In this document: positions 1 through 13,900 of the stretch, piece after piece | How the letters are laid out: each line of letters starts with the position of its first letter | Position numbering within the stretch: position 1 is the stretch's first letter | Origin: Antedon mediterranea | Taxonomy: Eukaryota; Echinodermata; Crinoidea; Comatulida; Antedonidae | DNA length: 60,000 nt | Assembly (NCBI RefSeq): GCF_964355755.1 | Contig: NC_092677.1 | Span: 22,602,101 to 22,662,100 of the forward strand | Direction of reading: 5' to 3' | Translations under genes and position numbers: made by a program | The notes under the pieces: model-generated | Database searches by the model: none | What the model saw: the letters and a program-made list of their open reading frames with translations, nothing else | Told to the model about the DNA's origin: nothing

Positions 1-196
1 TATTTGTTTATATTATATCTAACAGTACCAACACTCAAATGGCGATCAAAAGTGGTTAATACCTATTTACAGTATTGTATAGCATTACAATACTATTTAT
101 GTTTATTCTCCAAGGGTCCATCAATTTACCTACTTGTGTTAAACCATAGAGTTCACTATAATATCTCTATGGTTAAACCATGGAGGTATGCAACCA

Positions 197-268
197 TGGT
201 TAAACCAGGGAAGAGTTAAATTACAATTTTAATTATTTAATTAATTTAACTCTTCCCTGGTTAAACCA
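197..268. repeat. Perfect 27-bp hairpin
   Basis: The arm 197-223 (TGGTTAAACCAGGGAAGAGT onward) is repeated as its reverse complement at 242-268 with an 18-nt AT-rich loop. Related GGTTAAACCA words occur just upstream at about 139-185. It looks like the end of a small foldback element. No coding sequence is involved. Confidence 0.7.
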
Positions 269-392
269 AATAATTTAGAATGTTCCATTCATCACAAATC
301 AATACATTTGTAAAAACGTATATTAAATCTATCAAAATAGTATTTTTAAAAGAAAATCGGCCTGTCTTCAACATTATGATGCTGTACTCAAA

Positions 393-473
393 CTGTTCAA
401 CCGGTTTTCAGCTATTAAAAACAATTATCGTAGGAGGAGATAGGAAAATGCGAAGCATCCTCGTATTATTGTA
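393..473 (+). repeat. Dispersed 80-bp repeat, copy 1
   Basis: Near-identical to 26,934-27,013 (same strand); I see one inserted base and one substitution. In the other copy it follows directly after a LINE 3' tail. The ATG-led reading frame here (MRSILVLLYAG) resembles a signal peptide, but the repeat nature argues against a real exon. Confidence 0.7.
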
Positions 474-1044
474 TGCGGGTATTTTTCAAGATGGACATGC
501 ATTAGACAGTGTATACCACGAAACACCCCTTTTTGGGGCAAATCGTTGAACCTAAATTCGTTTTACTTGTCAATAACTAATTATCGAACTCAATTTAATT
601 AGTAAATAGGGTTAACATCAGGTGGTTAAAATCAGTATCGAAAGTACAAACCAACTTTATATACCATCGAGTAAACATTCTAGAAATAACGCGCGATTTA
701 CCGAATTTTGCCCTTACGTAAATTTATATATATTATATTATAAATATTTTTCTTCTCGTTTAGAATTACGTTTATATAACTGATAGGAGGAGCAGCATTA
801 TATGGTCTATTAATAAAACAACTGAAGAGGCTTACTTTAACATGGACTTGGATTCACCCCCTTATGGAATTACAATATATGGAAACAATGGTCAAGTAGA
901 ACAGACATGTAGGGAAAATTTGTTTATCATTTTCATCATTACCTTTTTACTTCACCTAGGTTTACTTAATGGAGATAATGATATATCTCCCTACTCTCGT
1001 GAAATTAATGCATTTGTAAATAAATAAATAGTTATCTTAAATGT

Positions 1045-1608
1045 CAACAATACAAAAGAGATCATCGTCTATTTCCGAAAAAAAGTGTCCACTGTCCTAT
1101 TATAATAGATGATACAGATGAACAAGTTAATAAATTTAAATATCTAGGTGTTACTTTTAATGATCAACTGACACGGTGTGACCATATTGTATCAGGTAAA
1201 GGGTTAATTCTTTACTTTCTGGAAATTGATTCTTTCAATGTTGATGTTAAAATCATTACTATCTTTTATATTAAAGTCATATGTCGAACCTGGAAATACT
1301 GTATTTCTGGTTGGGCCGGGAATACAAATACAACTGACAGAATTAACGATGTTGTTAAGAAGGTTGAGCGGACAGTTGGTTGTTGCCAGGGGTCGTTGTC
1401 CGAGGTTTATAATAGTAACAAATCCAGAATATTTCAATCTATTTTGAATGACACCGGCCACCCTCTTTACAATACTTAACTCCCACTACTTAGTCCGAAG
1501 CGGGTCGCTTCTGGACACCGACCTCTTGTTTGAGAGCTTGTTAATGAAACGATTTTCCTTTTGGACCAATAAATTTCTGTATTCTGTATTCTGTATTCTG
1601 TATTCTGC
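1045..1608 (+). mobile_element. LINE 3' fragment (RT C-terminal region) with CTGTATT tail
   Basis: Frame-shifted remnants of a non-LTR retrotransposon reverse transcriptase C-terminus: VNKFKYLGVTFNDQLT, then RINDVVKKVERTVGCCQ and SILNDTGHPLYNT. It ends in a TTCTGTA-type microsatellite tail at about 1,575-1,607. It has several stops, so it is a dead copy. Confidence 0.7.
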
Positions 1609-1879
1609 ACCAACCGGTACCTTCTCTCCTTCCTTCCACAAGTCATTTAACTTTTTAATAAACATTTTAAACGTAACTAGTGGTTTTCAATAAGTTTATT
1701 GTTAATTTTTTACTCATGTTTTTGGCGTTTTGTAATTGTTTACATTTTGTATTGTTACATATTTTTATATGTTTGTAAAACGAGCAATGAATTTCCGAAA
1801 AGATTAATAAAAGGTTATATAATCATATATGATTAATAACTTGTAAAATGCTGCTTCTATTTACTTTTCATCATTTTAG

Positions 1880-1993
1880 CTCCTTGTTTAAGTAATCCGT
1901 GTTCGCATGTTTGTACTAGTGCTGATAATAATGGCTACAGATGCTTATGTAAAGATTCATATTCTCTTTCGTCTGATGGTGTGTGTCAGCCTG
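1880..1993 (+). CDS. EGF-like module 1 (exon)
   Basis: One phase 1-1 exon of 114 nt between tttag and gtacgt. It encodes an LDLR-type EGF module with six cysteines ([11 protein letters not shown], then GYRCLC, then GVCQP). In LRP-family proteins such a module precedes a YWTD propeller, as here. It is the first exon of the mosaic gene I can support. Confidence 0.85.
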
Positions 1994-4900
1994 GTACGTA
2001 TTAAATTATTTATTTAATTAAAGTTAAATTCATAAGATAACCAAGGCAATCAAATAAATCAAATATAGATGTTGTTCGGTGCAACGCGATTGATAGACAT
2101 TCACAAACTAATGATTCCAATAATGGCTCCTATAATAAATTAAATGAACACAAATTAAAATAATTTCTATAAAAAATATGAATAAAAAAAAGATATAATT
2201 AAAAAAAATTTAATTGTATTCGAAACATGGTCACGGCATATTTAAAAGTTGGTAAAGGACAACTACTACAACAATCCAGGACAACTACTACAACAATCCA
2301 GGACAACTAGGGTAACTGTTAAACTACGAATTTGTAAAATAGATAACAAACAGGAAGTTTCTCAAATCAAGAATTAATTAAACGTGTGTACCACGAACCT
2401 TAAAAACAAATTAAAAGAAGTAAATATGCATTTCTATGCTTTGAGTGGTGATTATCAATATACATGGCACGGTCATGATAATAGGGCCTACTAGTCCATG
2501 GGCTGGGAGGGTTCCGCCTGCACCCCACCCCCCATTCCCTACATTTTTGGTATTGTATGTACCTATATATCCGGTGAACTAAAAAATAGATGTTAACACC
2601 AAATATCCTCATTCCCTAGATGGTTTTTCAACGGATTTTTAAAAACGATTTATCAATGTATAGAATTTTGTTTGCTCTACAAGTTGATATATGTGGTAAT
2701 TAAAATAATTAATGACATTACAAAGGGTCAGAAGGTCACAATTGTTTTTAAATGGAAAAATTCTGGTATCTACAAACATGTCAATTATACTACATCTTTT
2801 AAATATGCCAACATTTTTGTCTACAAATTGGCTAAAATGATTCATATATGATAGGTATATAAATTCTGATTCATATAATTATGTTTAAGTACATGTATAT
2901 AGCTATAAATAAGTACACAACTTAATAAAACAATCAGTTTCATTATTTTCCCTACATTTTTGGGGTAGGGGTTAATAGCAATAGCGATAAAAAGTATACT
3001 TTTCCTTGATCAAATCTTTACAAATAGATATTATTTAGGATAATCAATGACGTCACATTAGGTCAAAAGGTCACATTAAAAAAAATTAGGTACTGTATCT
3101 ACAAACATGTTAATGTATAATTAAAATACCTAAATTAATCTTTATCTGAACCACTCTCTTCATCTTCCTGGAATTTTGGATCATCAGGTTTATCAAGAAT
3201 ATCAATATAATATGTTTTGTGGTAAAATTAGTTAGATGTCCATTGTGGCTCTGATCCATTTTCTGTTGCAGTCCACCTAGATTATTTGTTGGTGATAGAA
3301 TTATAGGTTTTGCTATGTTAGCGCTTTTCCATATTGCCACTTGATAGTTGGCTCTCTTTATGTGTTCCTTTAAACAGTTTTTACATGGGGGCAATGTTGA
3401 AATATCAACATTTTGATGGATTTAACAAACCTCCATCCAATCCGCATTTCTCTTTTCGAGAATACCTCATCTCATTTACACTCCTAAATATTGGTTTTCC
3501 ATATATAGCACAGGTAAAATATTCAAGTTCATCAACAAATTCTTTGTCAACATCCCAGTTGTCTCCAAGCTTGGCAAATGCCCTCTGAAAATTAGGTATT
3601 TTTGAATGAGTTATATATATTACCAATTCCTTTGAAGGCACTATCACACCCTGTAAATGCGTGTAGAGCCAATAATGCTGAACCAGTACTGCTGTGAGTA
3701 CACGTAGTATGCAATCTTTGAAATATTGATACATCTACTTTTGTTGCCTGTTCCAGTCTAATTTGTATTCCAGGTAACTGAATGGACTCCTAATTCTAGC
3801 CTATTTAACACGAATACACTTTACGGATATGAAATGGGGATCAGCTCAAAAGTTTCAGAATGTGTGACGTATCCGTTTTCGTTATCGTAATCGTCAGGTT
3901 GCGAAAACTCCCTAATAATATTACGGGTCCGTTCTAAGGCGTTGATCCCAATAGTCTTCATTTGCATTTTATGTTTGTATTTCGAGTTTTAAAATTATTG
4001 AATAATGCTGATTACCGTTGATTTTTTAGATGGATTCTTCCTCCCGACACCAGCTTTGTTGTACTCATATGGGACCTCCATTCGAAAAATGAACAACTTT
4101 CCACACATTCTCTTTCCAAAAGAACGTACCTCTATTGACCAATTACTGAACAACCAACATAAAATCATTGCCTTAGAAGCAGACGTTACACGACGCATTT
4201 TATTCTTTTCGGATGAAAATGTTAAATCAATATTCAGTTTCGATTTAAAGGTAGGAGGAAAACGAAGAAGAATGGTTTCTTCAAATTTGGGATCAGTGCG
4301 AGGTATGTTCACCTACTTTATAAGTCAGGTTAGATTTTATTCTGAATAACAATTATTTACTTCCCCATATTGCAATTCCTTTTTTTTTAGGTATTGCCAT
4401 CGACTACCTTTCTAAATCATTATATTGGACAGATTATAGTAATAACCATATTATGGTATCATCATATGATGGACAATACCGCCATGTTCTAATAGATACA
4501 GACATTGTGCAGCCAACAAGTATTGAAGTTGATCCAATCCACCGGTAATTGTTGAAACTATTTTGATAATCATTAAACCATTTTAAATAACGGTTTTTTT
4601 TCTTCATTTTAGCGATCATGATTATACTAAAATACTCATTCTGTAATTGGTAGATATATGTTTTGGATAGAACGTGGGTCTTCTACACACATCGAACGTG
4701 CTAGACTTGATGGAAGCAACAGAACAATAATTGTCTCCGATCTAAGTCAAGCAAGTGGAATGACTCTTGATTTCAATTTAAAAAGGTCAGATAATCTTTA
4801 TAGAATTAACTTTATAAAGGTACAATAGAACAATTATGGGTTCAGAATCAAGTCATCATTTGCCTTCTATAGGCTACTCCTATTCCGTTGACATCCAGTT

Positions 4901-7900
4901 TTATAGGCATACACATTTGACGTACTTCGGTAATTACTTAAGTACTTTATTTAAATAAAAGGCATGAATAAACACTGATCTACCGGTATACCAACAATGA
5001 ACGAACGTGTATTTACCGTTATAAATACATCGTCAGTAGGTTTAATTACCATATCCATCGAGGGGCACATTATCCCATCCTCCATAATCGATCACAAATG
5101 TAAATATCTTTTTAAAGTGTCATTTACAGTATATTACCAATTATATTACCGTATATTCCTGGTACACTTTGGATACGATTAATGGTTACCCTGGTGTAGC
5201 CTACTAGTCAACTCAGCCACTGTCACACAGGCGACTAAGCCGGTACCCACATTAACTTCTGTATAATGTAGTGTGAAAGGTGGTTGGACAAGGACGTTGG
5301 TTCAGGCGAACCAACGATTGCCATCCAGCAAAAAACCCACCAGATCGGAAAGGAGATATAGGCACCGTTGGGATATGGCTTATGCCTGTGTATCTCATCT
5401 GCTACTCATCATCATCCACGATAATCTAGGTCATGAGACAAAACTAAAACTAGATATTACGTTCCAATTATTATTTATATGTTTTGTTTTTCTCAGTTTC
5501 ATACGCTTATTATCTCTATGTTTTTTTGTTTTTTCTCTATGTTTAGACCCATTAATGTTTCTGTTATTTTCATAATATTTACATTATGAGTAACACAAAT
5601 ATATTTTTGCTTCAAGATTATACTTTGCTAATTCTGGTACTATTGAATCGGTTGATTATGATGGAAATTCAAGAAATGTTTTATACGTAAACAAGAAAGC
5701 AATCTATTTTGACATGGACATTTTTCAGGTAATAACTTCACTACATAAACGAATCAGATAGGCCTACATGTAGTTCCTATTGGCATCGTCTTCCAAACTC
5801 ACGAAGCACAGTTTTAATTTATAAATGTTTTATTTCCATCAAGCTGTTCAATTATGGTGGCGTAATTGTATACAATGTTTTCCACATTCCCTGTAAACCA
5901 AGATTTTTTTCAGAGAAAATTGGCATCGTCTTCCAAACTCACGAAGCACAGCTTTAATTTATAAATGTTTCATTTCCATCAAGCTGTTCAATTATGGTGG
6001 CGTAATTTTATACAATGTTTTCCACATTCCCTGTAAACCAAGATTTTTTCAGAGAAAATTGGCATGGTCTTCCAAACTTACGAAGCACAGCTTTAATTTA
6101 TAAATGTTTCATTTCCATCAATCTGTTCAATTATGGTGGCGTAATTGTATACAATGTTTTCCACATTCCCTGTAAACCAAGATTTTTGTATTGCTTTGAA
6201 TAAGCTCTCATGAACGAGTTAACTTTTTTCGTGAGCCCTGATTGGTTATGCAAGACATGTTTCATTAGGCTTTTGATTCGCGCGACAATAATTCACCTAG
6301 TGGAAAATAGGCTTTAAATAGAATTTTATTAATTGAGTACCGTACTATCTAACAACAAATGCCAGTCTTTTTACCAAGTGGTAGTCAACACTGATTAAGC
6401 ACAGTTTTAATTACAAACGCAAGATCACATACATATAAAATGGATGTCGATTGATCACAGAAATAAGTTGTACATTATAGAAAATACTGTACACTGTACT
6501 GTATATTGTATAACAATCGATTTAACAATATTATATTAATCAACGTTTTTCTGAAAGGATTTCTTATTGTTGACTGAAAACGTCAATGGCAGTCTGCATG
6601 TGTTAAACCGAGAAACTACAGAGTTTTTGCATTCTTTACAAACTTCTGGACAAGTCTATGGAATTCTGACGTTGGATTTTACTCGTCAACCCAGCGGAAT
6701 CAGTAAGTTGTGTTCAATATCACCACTTTTAGAGAGAGATTCTCAAACCCTGAATTCAACTAAATAATAAATAGCAGGATATCGTTTTGATTAATCAGAG
6801 ACTCCCGCTAACCCTTTTATTATTTTTCACGAGGAGTGACATCTTATTTTATGTGGTCTCTGATTTTTTTTCGCTACGCCAAAAAAGTAGAAGCTTTGAA
6901 ATACTAGATTTGTTGAAATAAAAATACTCAAGGAATTCGTCGGGAATTGGTAAGATTAGGAATACGCATGCGGACACTTTCGAGGATCGCGATAATAAAT
7001 CGCCTAAAGTTTAAAACAGGCTTTACATAATATTTTACAACAACATAGGCCTAATAATCTGTATTATTACGTAGCTATGGTGAACTGTTGAGCCGTGAAA
7101 TGTGCAAAAATAACCACATTTGCGAAAACATGTTGCCTTCAATTCTGTGCAAACAATAAACAAAGGATTGCAATGGTATGGAAGGTTCTAGGACACCTAC
7201 TCCCTAGACAGTTACCCCCCCCCCCCCCTCCCCGATGTTTACCACCCGGACAACTACCCTCCGAACAACTACTCCCCGGACAACTACCCCCTTAGGACAA
7301 CTACCCACTTAGGATAACAACCCCCCGGACAACTACCCCCCGGACAACTACCCCCTTAGGACAACTACCCCCTTAGGACAACTACCCCTTAGAATAACTA
7401 CCCCCGGGTAACTACCCCCCGGGTAACTACCCCCCGGGTAACTACCCCCGGTCAACTACCCCTTAGGACAACTACCCCCTTAGGATAACTACCTCCGGGT
7501 AACTATCTTCCAGTCAACTACCCTCCGGTCAACTACCCCCGGACAACTACCCCCTCCCTTAGGACTATATTTATGTTCAATCTTGTACTTTTGTTTACAA
7601 TAATGAATAGTAATTAAAATATAGTTATTAATTCCTATTATACACTGGTGCAGAGTCAGGTTGTTGAATGGTCTGGGTGGTAGTTGTCCGTCCGGGGGTA
7701 GTTGTTCTAAAGGGATAGTTGTCTGGGTGGTAGTTGTCCAGGGGTTAGTTGTCCTACGGAGGTAGTTGTCCTAAAAGATTATTTGCCCTCGGAGTATTGT
7801 CCAGGTCCAGGAGGTAGTTGTCCGCAGGGTAATTACCCGGGAGGGGGGGGGGGAATTGTCCGGGGGTAATTGTCAGGGGTTAATTGTTCCTAGGGGGGTA

Positions 7901-10900
7901 ATTGTCCAGGGGGTAATTGTCCAGGGGGTAGTTGTCCAGGGGTTAGTTGTCCTACGGAGGTAGTTGTCCTAAAAGATTATTTGCCCTCGGAGTATTGTCC
8001 AAGTTCAGGAGGTAGTTGTCCTACGGGGAGTATTGTGTCAGAGGTAGTTGTCCGCGGGGTAATTACCCGGGGGGGGGGGGGGTAATTGTCCGGGGGTAAT
8101 TGTCAGGGGTTAATTGTTCCTAGGGGGGTAATTGTCCAGGGGGTAATTGTCCAGGGGGTAGTTGTCCAGGGGTTAGTTGTCCTACGGAGGTAGTTGTCCT
8201 AAAAGATTATTTGCCCTCGGAGTATTGTCCAAGTTCAGGAGGTAGTTGTCCTACGGAGAGTATTGTGTCAGAGGTAGTTGTCCGCGGGGTAATTACCCGG
8301 GGGGGGGGTAATTGTCCGGGGGTAATTGTCAGGGGGTAATTGTTCCTAGGGGGTAATTGTCCGGGGGTAGTTGTCCAGGGGTTAGTTGTCCTAAGGGGGT
8401 TGTTGTCCTAAGGGGGTAGTTGACCGGGGGTATTTGTCCGGGGGGTAGTTATCCGGGGGGTAGTTGTCCTAAGGGGGTAGTTGTCCAGGTGGTGGTTGTC
8501 CGGGGGGTAGTTTTCCGGGGGTAAATGTCCAGGGGGGTGAATATCCGGATACGGTATGGAACTCTCCTTCTCTCCAGCAAGCAGCGACCACGTGTCAGTC
8601 CTGCATCGCCGGACACGATTGTGGTTTTTCAAGACAGATTAGTTCAGCCTGTACTACAATTAAATATGTAATGCTCTATTTTCAAAATATTGTTAGAAAA
8701 ACCCTGACTATTTAGAATTATATTTTAGTAATAATAATTTTACAGATTTGCACATTTAAAGGCAACATGTTTGCATAAATGTGGTTCTTTCCACAAATGT
8801 GACTTTTTGCACATTTCACGGCTCAATATGAACTACTTTTTCTAAATCTATTATGATTTCCAGGTCCATGTATGAATAACACTGGCTGTGAGCAAATCTG
8901 CCTTCCAGAGAGCGAAGAGAATTTTACTTGCGAGTGTTCTATGGGGTTTATTGCAGAAGGAAATGGAAAATGCAACAGCAGTAAGTAGCCGAGTAATTTT
9001 CCAATTGTTTAATGTGGAGATGCGTAGTTACTTGTCAGGTAATATGGATGTTGTATTTTTACAGGGACATAAATTTAATATAGCTTTTGAGTGTGAGAAG
9101 TATTGAAACAATGAATATAACGACTCCTTTAAACAGTTTAAATCTCATCTTTTTTTCTCTGTCTTTCGTGGAATCTATATTTTAAAGAATGTAATAGTAA
9201 ATTTTTAAGAATGTAATAGTAAATCTCATCAATATTGAATGATGATGGATGATTGTAGATTTGTATACTTTTTTTTCTCTTTTGTGGCGCAAACACCACT
9301 TTTATTCACATTCATATTATCTCATATTACATAAAATCGTATTATTTAACTTGTAAATGTAGTTACAGTTCATAAGATTTGTATACTTACTTAATCATCA
9401 GTGTATATATGGTGCGTTTCTTTTTACACCGGTATTTAAATACAGCATGGAGGATATATTTCTTCCATGAGTACAGTGATGTAATTGTTCTAGGATAATC
9501 TGACTTCTATTCACAATAATCGTATCAAAACAACTTTGGAATAAATAACAATTGTGTTTGTTTTGACGAGGGTTTGAGCCAATTGATATGTAGCGCTTAT
9601 TTTAGTTCGAATTGGTAAAGTGTATTAATGTTTGCATAATCCAGAATATTGAGGCAGCTTTCATCAGATTCCATCCGTCGTTCAATAAAGATGAAATCTA
9701 AACTGCTTATTATTAAACGAGTCGTTTTTCATTAATAATATAGCTTCTTTACAATTATAGTAATTCAGTTTGTATTACATGAGTTTCGAATACAATGCAC
9801 AACAAATATATGTAAAATAATAAAGTAAATGTGTTCTTATATGTGTAGACCTATTCATAGTTAACATTTTTATTGTTGGTACTTTGTAAGCTATTGTTGA
9901 GGACAACTTTATACTGGCGGTAGACACAGGGCGTAAAACTACCTACCAAATTGATTTACAAGAGGCTAATAGTAGGGATTATGCCCACACAGCACTATAC
10001 ATAGGTCCATTGGAAAATCCAATTGCAGTTGGCTTTGATCCAGTCGATCGCTACGTGTACGTGAGTGACGTCAATGCGCATCTTATCAAGAGATCATTAC
10101 TTGATGGCAGAAAATTTGAAATTATTCATCCTGATGTATACGGTAGGCCTAATCACATTTGCAATAATTGTCTATAGATAATTTGAGTAAATGCAGCGGC
10201 GGATAAAGGGAGAACGGGGGAAATCCCCTCCCCTCCCTTAACAAGGTATAAACAAATTGCAATATCAGTATGTTATTGGTGAATGATGCCCGCGTATACC
10301 TTACTAGTTTACAAACATGGAGTTAGAACCAAAAAAAAAACAAAGCGGCTACAAAATACATTATTTTCTTGCTTTTCGGTGAAGAAAATAGAACAAATAG
10401 ATATAACCTACATTGTAAATCATATTTTGTTTAGTCTCGCATCAAATTAGTAGTTAAAATTTATACCAAACAAGATTTATGTGCCCGTAAAGTGAATCGA
10501 ATGACCTAAACTACTCTAAACTACTCAGCTTCTATGGGGCTTTGCCCACTTTGCTCGAAAGGCCCCCTCCATCCTAAAAATGTATAGATCCGCCCCTGAA
10601 CTGTCCTCACTAGTTTTTACTGCAATGAAATAAATATCACACAAAACAATCTCACTAACAGCGGTCAGATAAGTACGAAAGGCCAAATGAATTTGGCTGT
10701 AATTCTGTACTATTACTGCTACGGTAAAAAAATAACAAGTTAAAGTAAATAACAGTAATATGCTGTGTCTTACAAAATCTCAACAGTCTGCCTGTCAACG
10801 GGTTTTTGGTTAAGTTAAACGTTTTAGCCTGCCTTTTGAAAACTTTATTTTCCTCCGTTTTTTACGAAAGTGATTAACTTTATTAAACTACATAATAACT

Positions 10901-13900
10901 ATTCATAGGCCTAATATCTTCATTTTTTATGTCGTTGGAGGTACATTAGTAGTAATTTCTACAGACACATCTGTAGCTATATACCGTCTATTATGTGCTT
11001 TTGTATTATTACCGTATCCGTCAAGATATACCATTTCCTCCAGAAATTAAATAACATTCACATGGTCAACACATTTGGTTTGAATATGTTTTATATGAAA
11101 ATGAAATTAGAAAATTATTATTGGAAATGTAACAATTAACTTTCCTTATATAATACTTATAGTACCTGACGGACTGGCAGTTGACCATATTCACCGATTA
11201 TTGTTTTGGTCTGATGGTGCCAACGGTGCCATCTACGTTTCTGGATTAGATGGTAGCAGTAAGACGATACTGATTAGCTCAAACATAGAGAAGCCAAGAG
11301 CCATTGACGTAGATCCAATAAGAGGGTAGGACTAAATTAATATATGATTTTAAAGTTAGCCCAGGAGGACAATCTGAATAATGTTTAGTCCTAAACAACC
11401 GATGTAGAAGGATTCACAATTTTAGCCTACATGTTGAAAAAACTGTTATATTTGACGTTTCCAATTTAATCTGTTTGTACTTTTGGGCTAGCTAAGGACC
11501 GAGGTTTAATTTTGGTGCATGTAGTTATTAACAATCCTGTTGGCTCAGTAACTTCTGCTTGAATCTAACCCCAATCCATCAGCGCAATCTCTGTGGTCCA
11601 GAGGTATGAAAGCCAAGTTAGTGTTCTGGCGGTCGTGGTTCCGAGTCCCATCAAATCATAAATCATGCCCAGCATCCTACTAGCTTTAAAAACAACATAC
11701 TTAGCATGGTTACTGAAATTTAATGTATTGTCTATTGTAACTGCGGCCTCACTGGCCACTTCTTTGAGTTGAGATTAATACGTAATAAAGAACACGGAAG
11801 GCTTGTATCATGCAACATCGAGATATTTTATTGTCTACTTCTCCATATAGTGTAACTTCTTTATACTAATAACTAAGACCTCCGGTCTATACGCTGGCAT
11901 CATCTCAACTAGCCACACTAGCCAGTGAGATTCTATTATACGTCGCCTGGTCTGGCATTTATGCAAATTAACCCAGATACAACAATTACGTAATTGTTAC
12001 ATTTATAATATAAATATCCAACTGTTTATGAAAAGATATTAACTCAAGATATTGCATATTTACATTATAGCAGAAAACAATAGAAAAGGTAATAGACATA
12101 CATTTTCATTTCCGACATTGGGAAGAGCTTTTGCCCAAGACGTGACGTGAAGAATGTTAATCATTACGTCATCGGCAATAAAAAGTGAATCAGATTATTT
12201 AAAATAAATGAAAGATTGTTCATAAATAAATAAATAATAAAGGACCCAGAATCGACCCCCATGTGACACCCAGCACTAATAAGCAATACCGAGTGAAAAT
12301 CAGTACTATTATGTCACGTTTCACACAGCGTGACAATACCACAGTGATTCATCGACATATTATTATTAATAATACATAGTTCAACTATACAACAAAACAA
12401 AATTGTGCACATTATGGTAGTAAACAGATTCTTCCCCGACATAAATACTGTACGATTAGTAAAAATATCTGGAACAGGACATTTCCACATAACGAGTGTG
12501 AAATGACTTTTTTAAGTATTCAGAAAGACTCAACAATATTGTTCGTGTGCGCATCAAACATTAGGCCTATGTCAAATGAAAGCATAGCATACACGTGTGG
12601 TGCTATTTTATTTTTGGCTGTGATGTGTTAATGTAGCCCAGTTATTGAGACGTTTTAATTTCATAAATTGCAGCTTGTTATTCTGGACAGATTGGGGAAC
12701 TGAAGCAAAAATTGAAAGCTCTTGGATGGATGGATCTAATAGACGTGTTCTGATTGATACAACGATAGGCTGGCCCAATGGCATTGCACTAGAAACTAAA
12801 CGTAATTATGTTGATTTTGGCTTTAAACTATACAGTTGCTTATTTAACGTTTTCGCTATAGCTGCTTTATTGGTGAACACAATAAGTGAACAACCTTTAA
12901 AAAAGAAACATTAGTCTCAGCCTGAAAAAAAATATAGCATTTACTAGACTAGCCTACTATTTAAACAATAATATTTTGACAAGATGGCACTCTGAAACAT
13001 GACAGATTAAGTAGAATGTGTTTTGCTTTAATTTCTAGATCAGTTCCTATATTGGTGTGATGCGCAAATGAACAGAATCGAGAGAGTAAAGTATGATGGT
13101 TCTCAACGCACGTTAATGAAGCACCTTGATTATTCTGCTCATCCATTCGATATTGTGGTCGATGATAGTTTCATATATTTTACGGACTGGAGTAAGAAGA
13201 CACTTATGCGTATGAACAAGGTCGTAGACGATGAGCTAGTTGCTGTTGGGGAAGATGTTTTTGGAAGGCTCAGCGGTTTGGCTTTGTATAATTCTCGTGT
13301 GCTGGAAACTGGGAAGTTGCTTAATGGGTTTTTTATAGCTTTTTCTTCGTTGTATTAAAAACTACATGTCGCAAAGTAGGTGATAGGGAAAGTGTTAACT
13401 TAAATTGATTTCCAAATTTTAAAAATAGAAACCGTAGAATTACAAAGAAACTGTGCCATTCTCATTTTAATTTTAGGTGAAACATCTTGTACTCAAAACA
13501 ATGGCGGGTGTGGTAAGCTTTGTTTGGCAACACCTAAAGCACGGACATGTGTAGACGACGGTATTTTGCGTAGAGGTAAAAGTATTATTGTTGTTATAAA
13601 GTTTGCGGTACAACACGGAAATGACCTGTTGAGTTCCTTGACGTTTCGATTAACTGCATACACGTTGTGTACCTTAAATGTTTTATATATTTGTTGTTGC
13701 TTTAATAAGGTAGAATGTTTAAGTGCGTTTTTCTGCATGACGATTTCTGTTTTTCAATTCGAGTGATAACACAATCTGCTTGATAAGGGTGTAATTGATC
13801 AAAACATGTTTTTTTAATTTTCTGCTATTAAGTAATTCCAATGGTGTTTTTTCAGTCGTGGTATTAAACAGAAATCTTTCGACTTTTTTTTCGATAAATC

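Noticed and set aside
430-549. MRSILVLLYAG frame as the signal-peptide exon of the mosaic gene
   Set aside because: The sequence is a dispersed repeat with a second copy at 26,934-27,013, and the frame stops without a clear phase 1 donor that fits the next exon.
5165-5575. Arginine-rich then hydrophobic frame in the intron after the fourth exon
   Set aside because: No similarity I recognise, no splice sites in phase with the mosaic gene, and composition typical of intron.
7171-7295. Proline/leucine-rich peptide frames in the minisatellite, on both strands
   Set aside because: They are only the translation of the GGACAACTACCCCC repeat, without start context or conservation.
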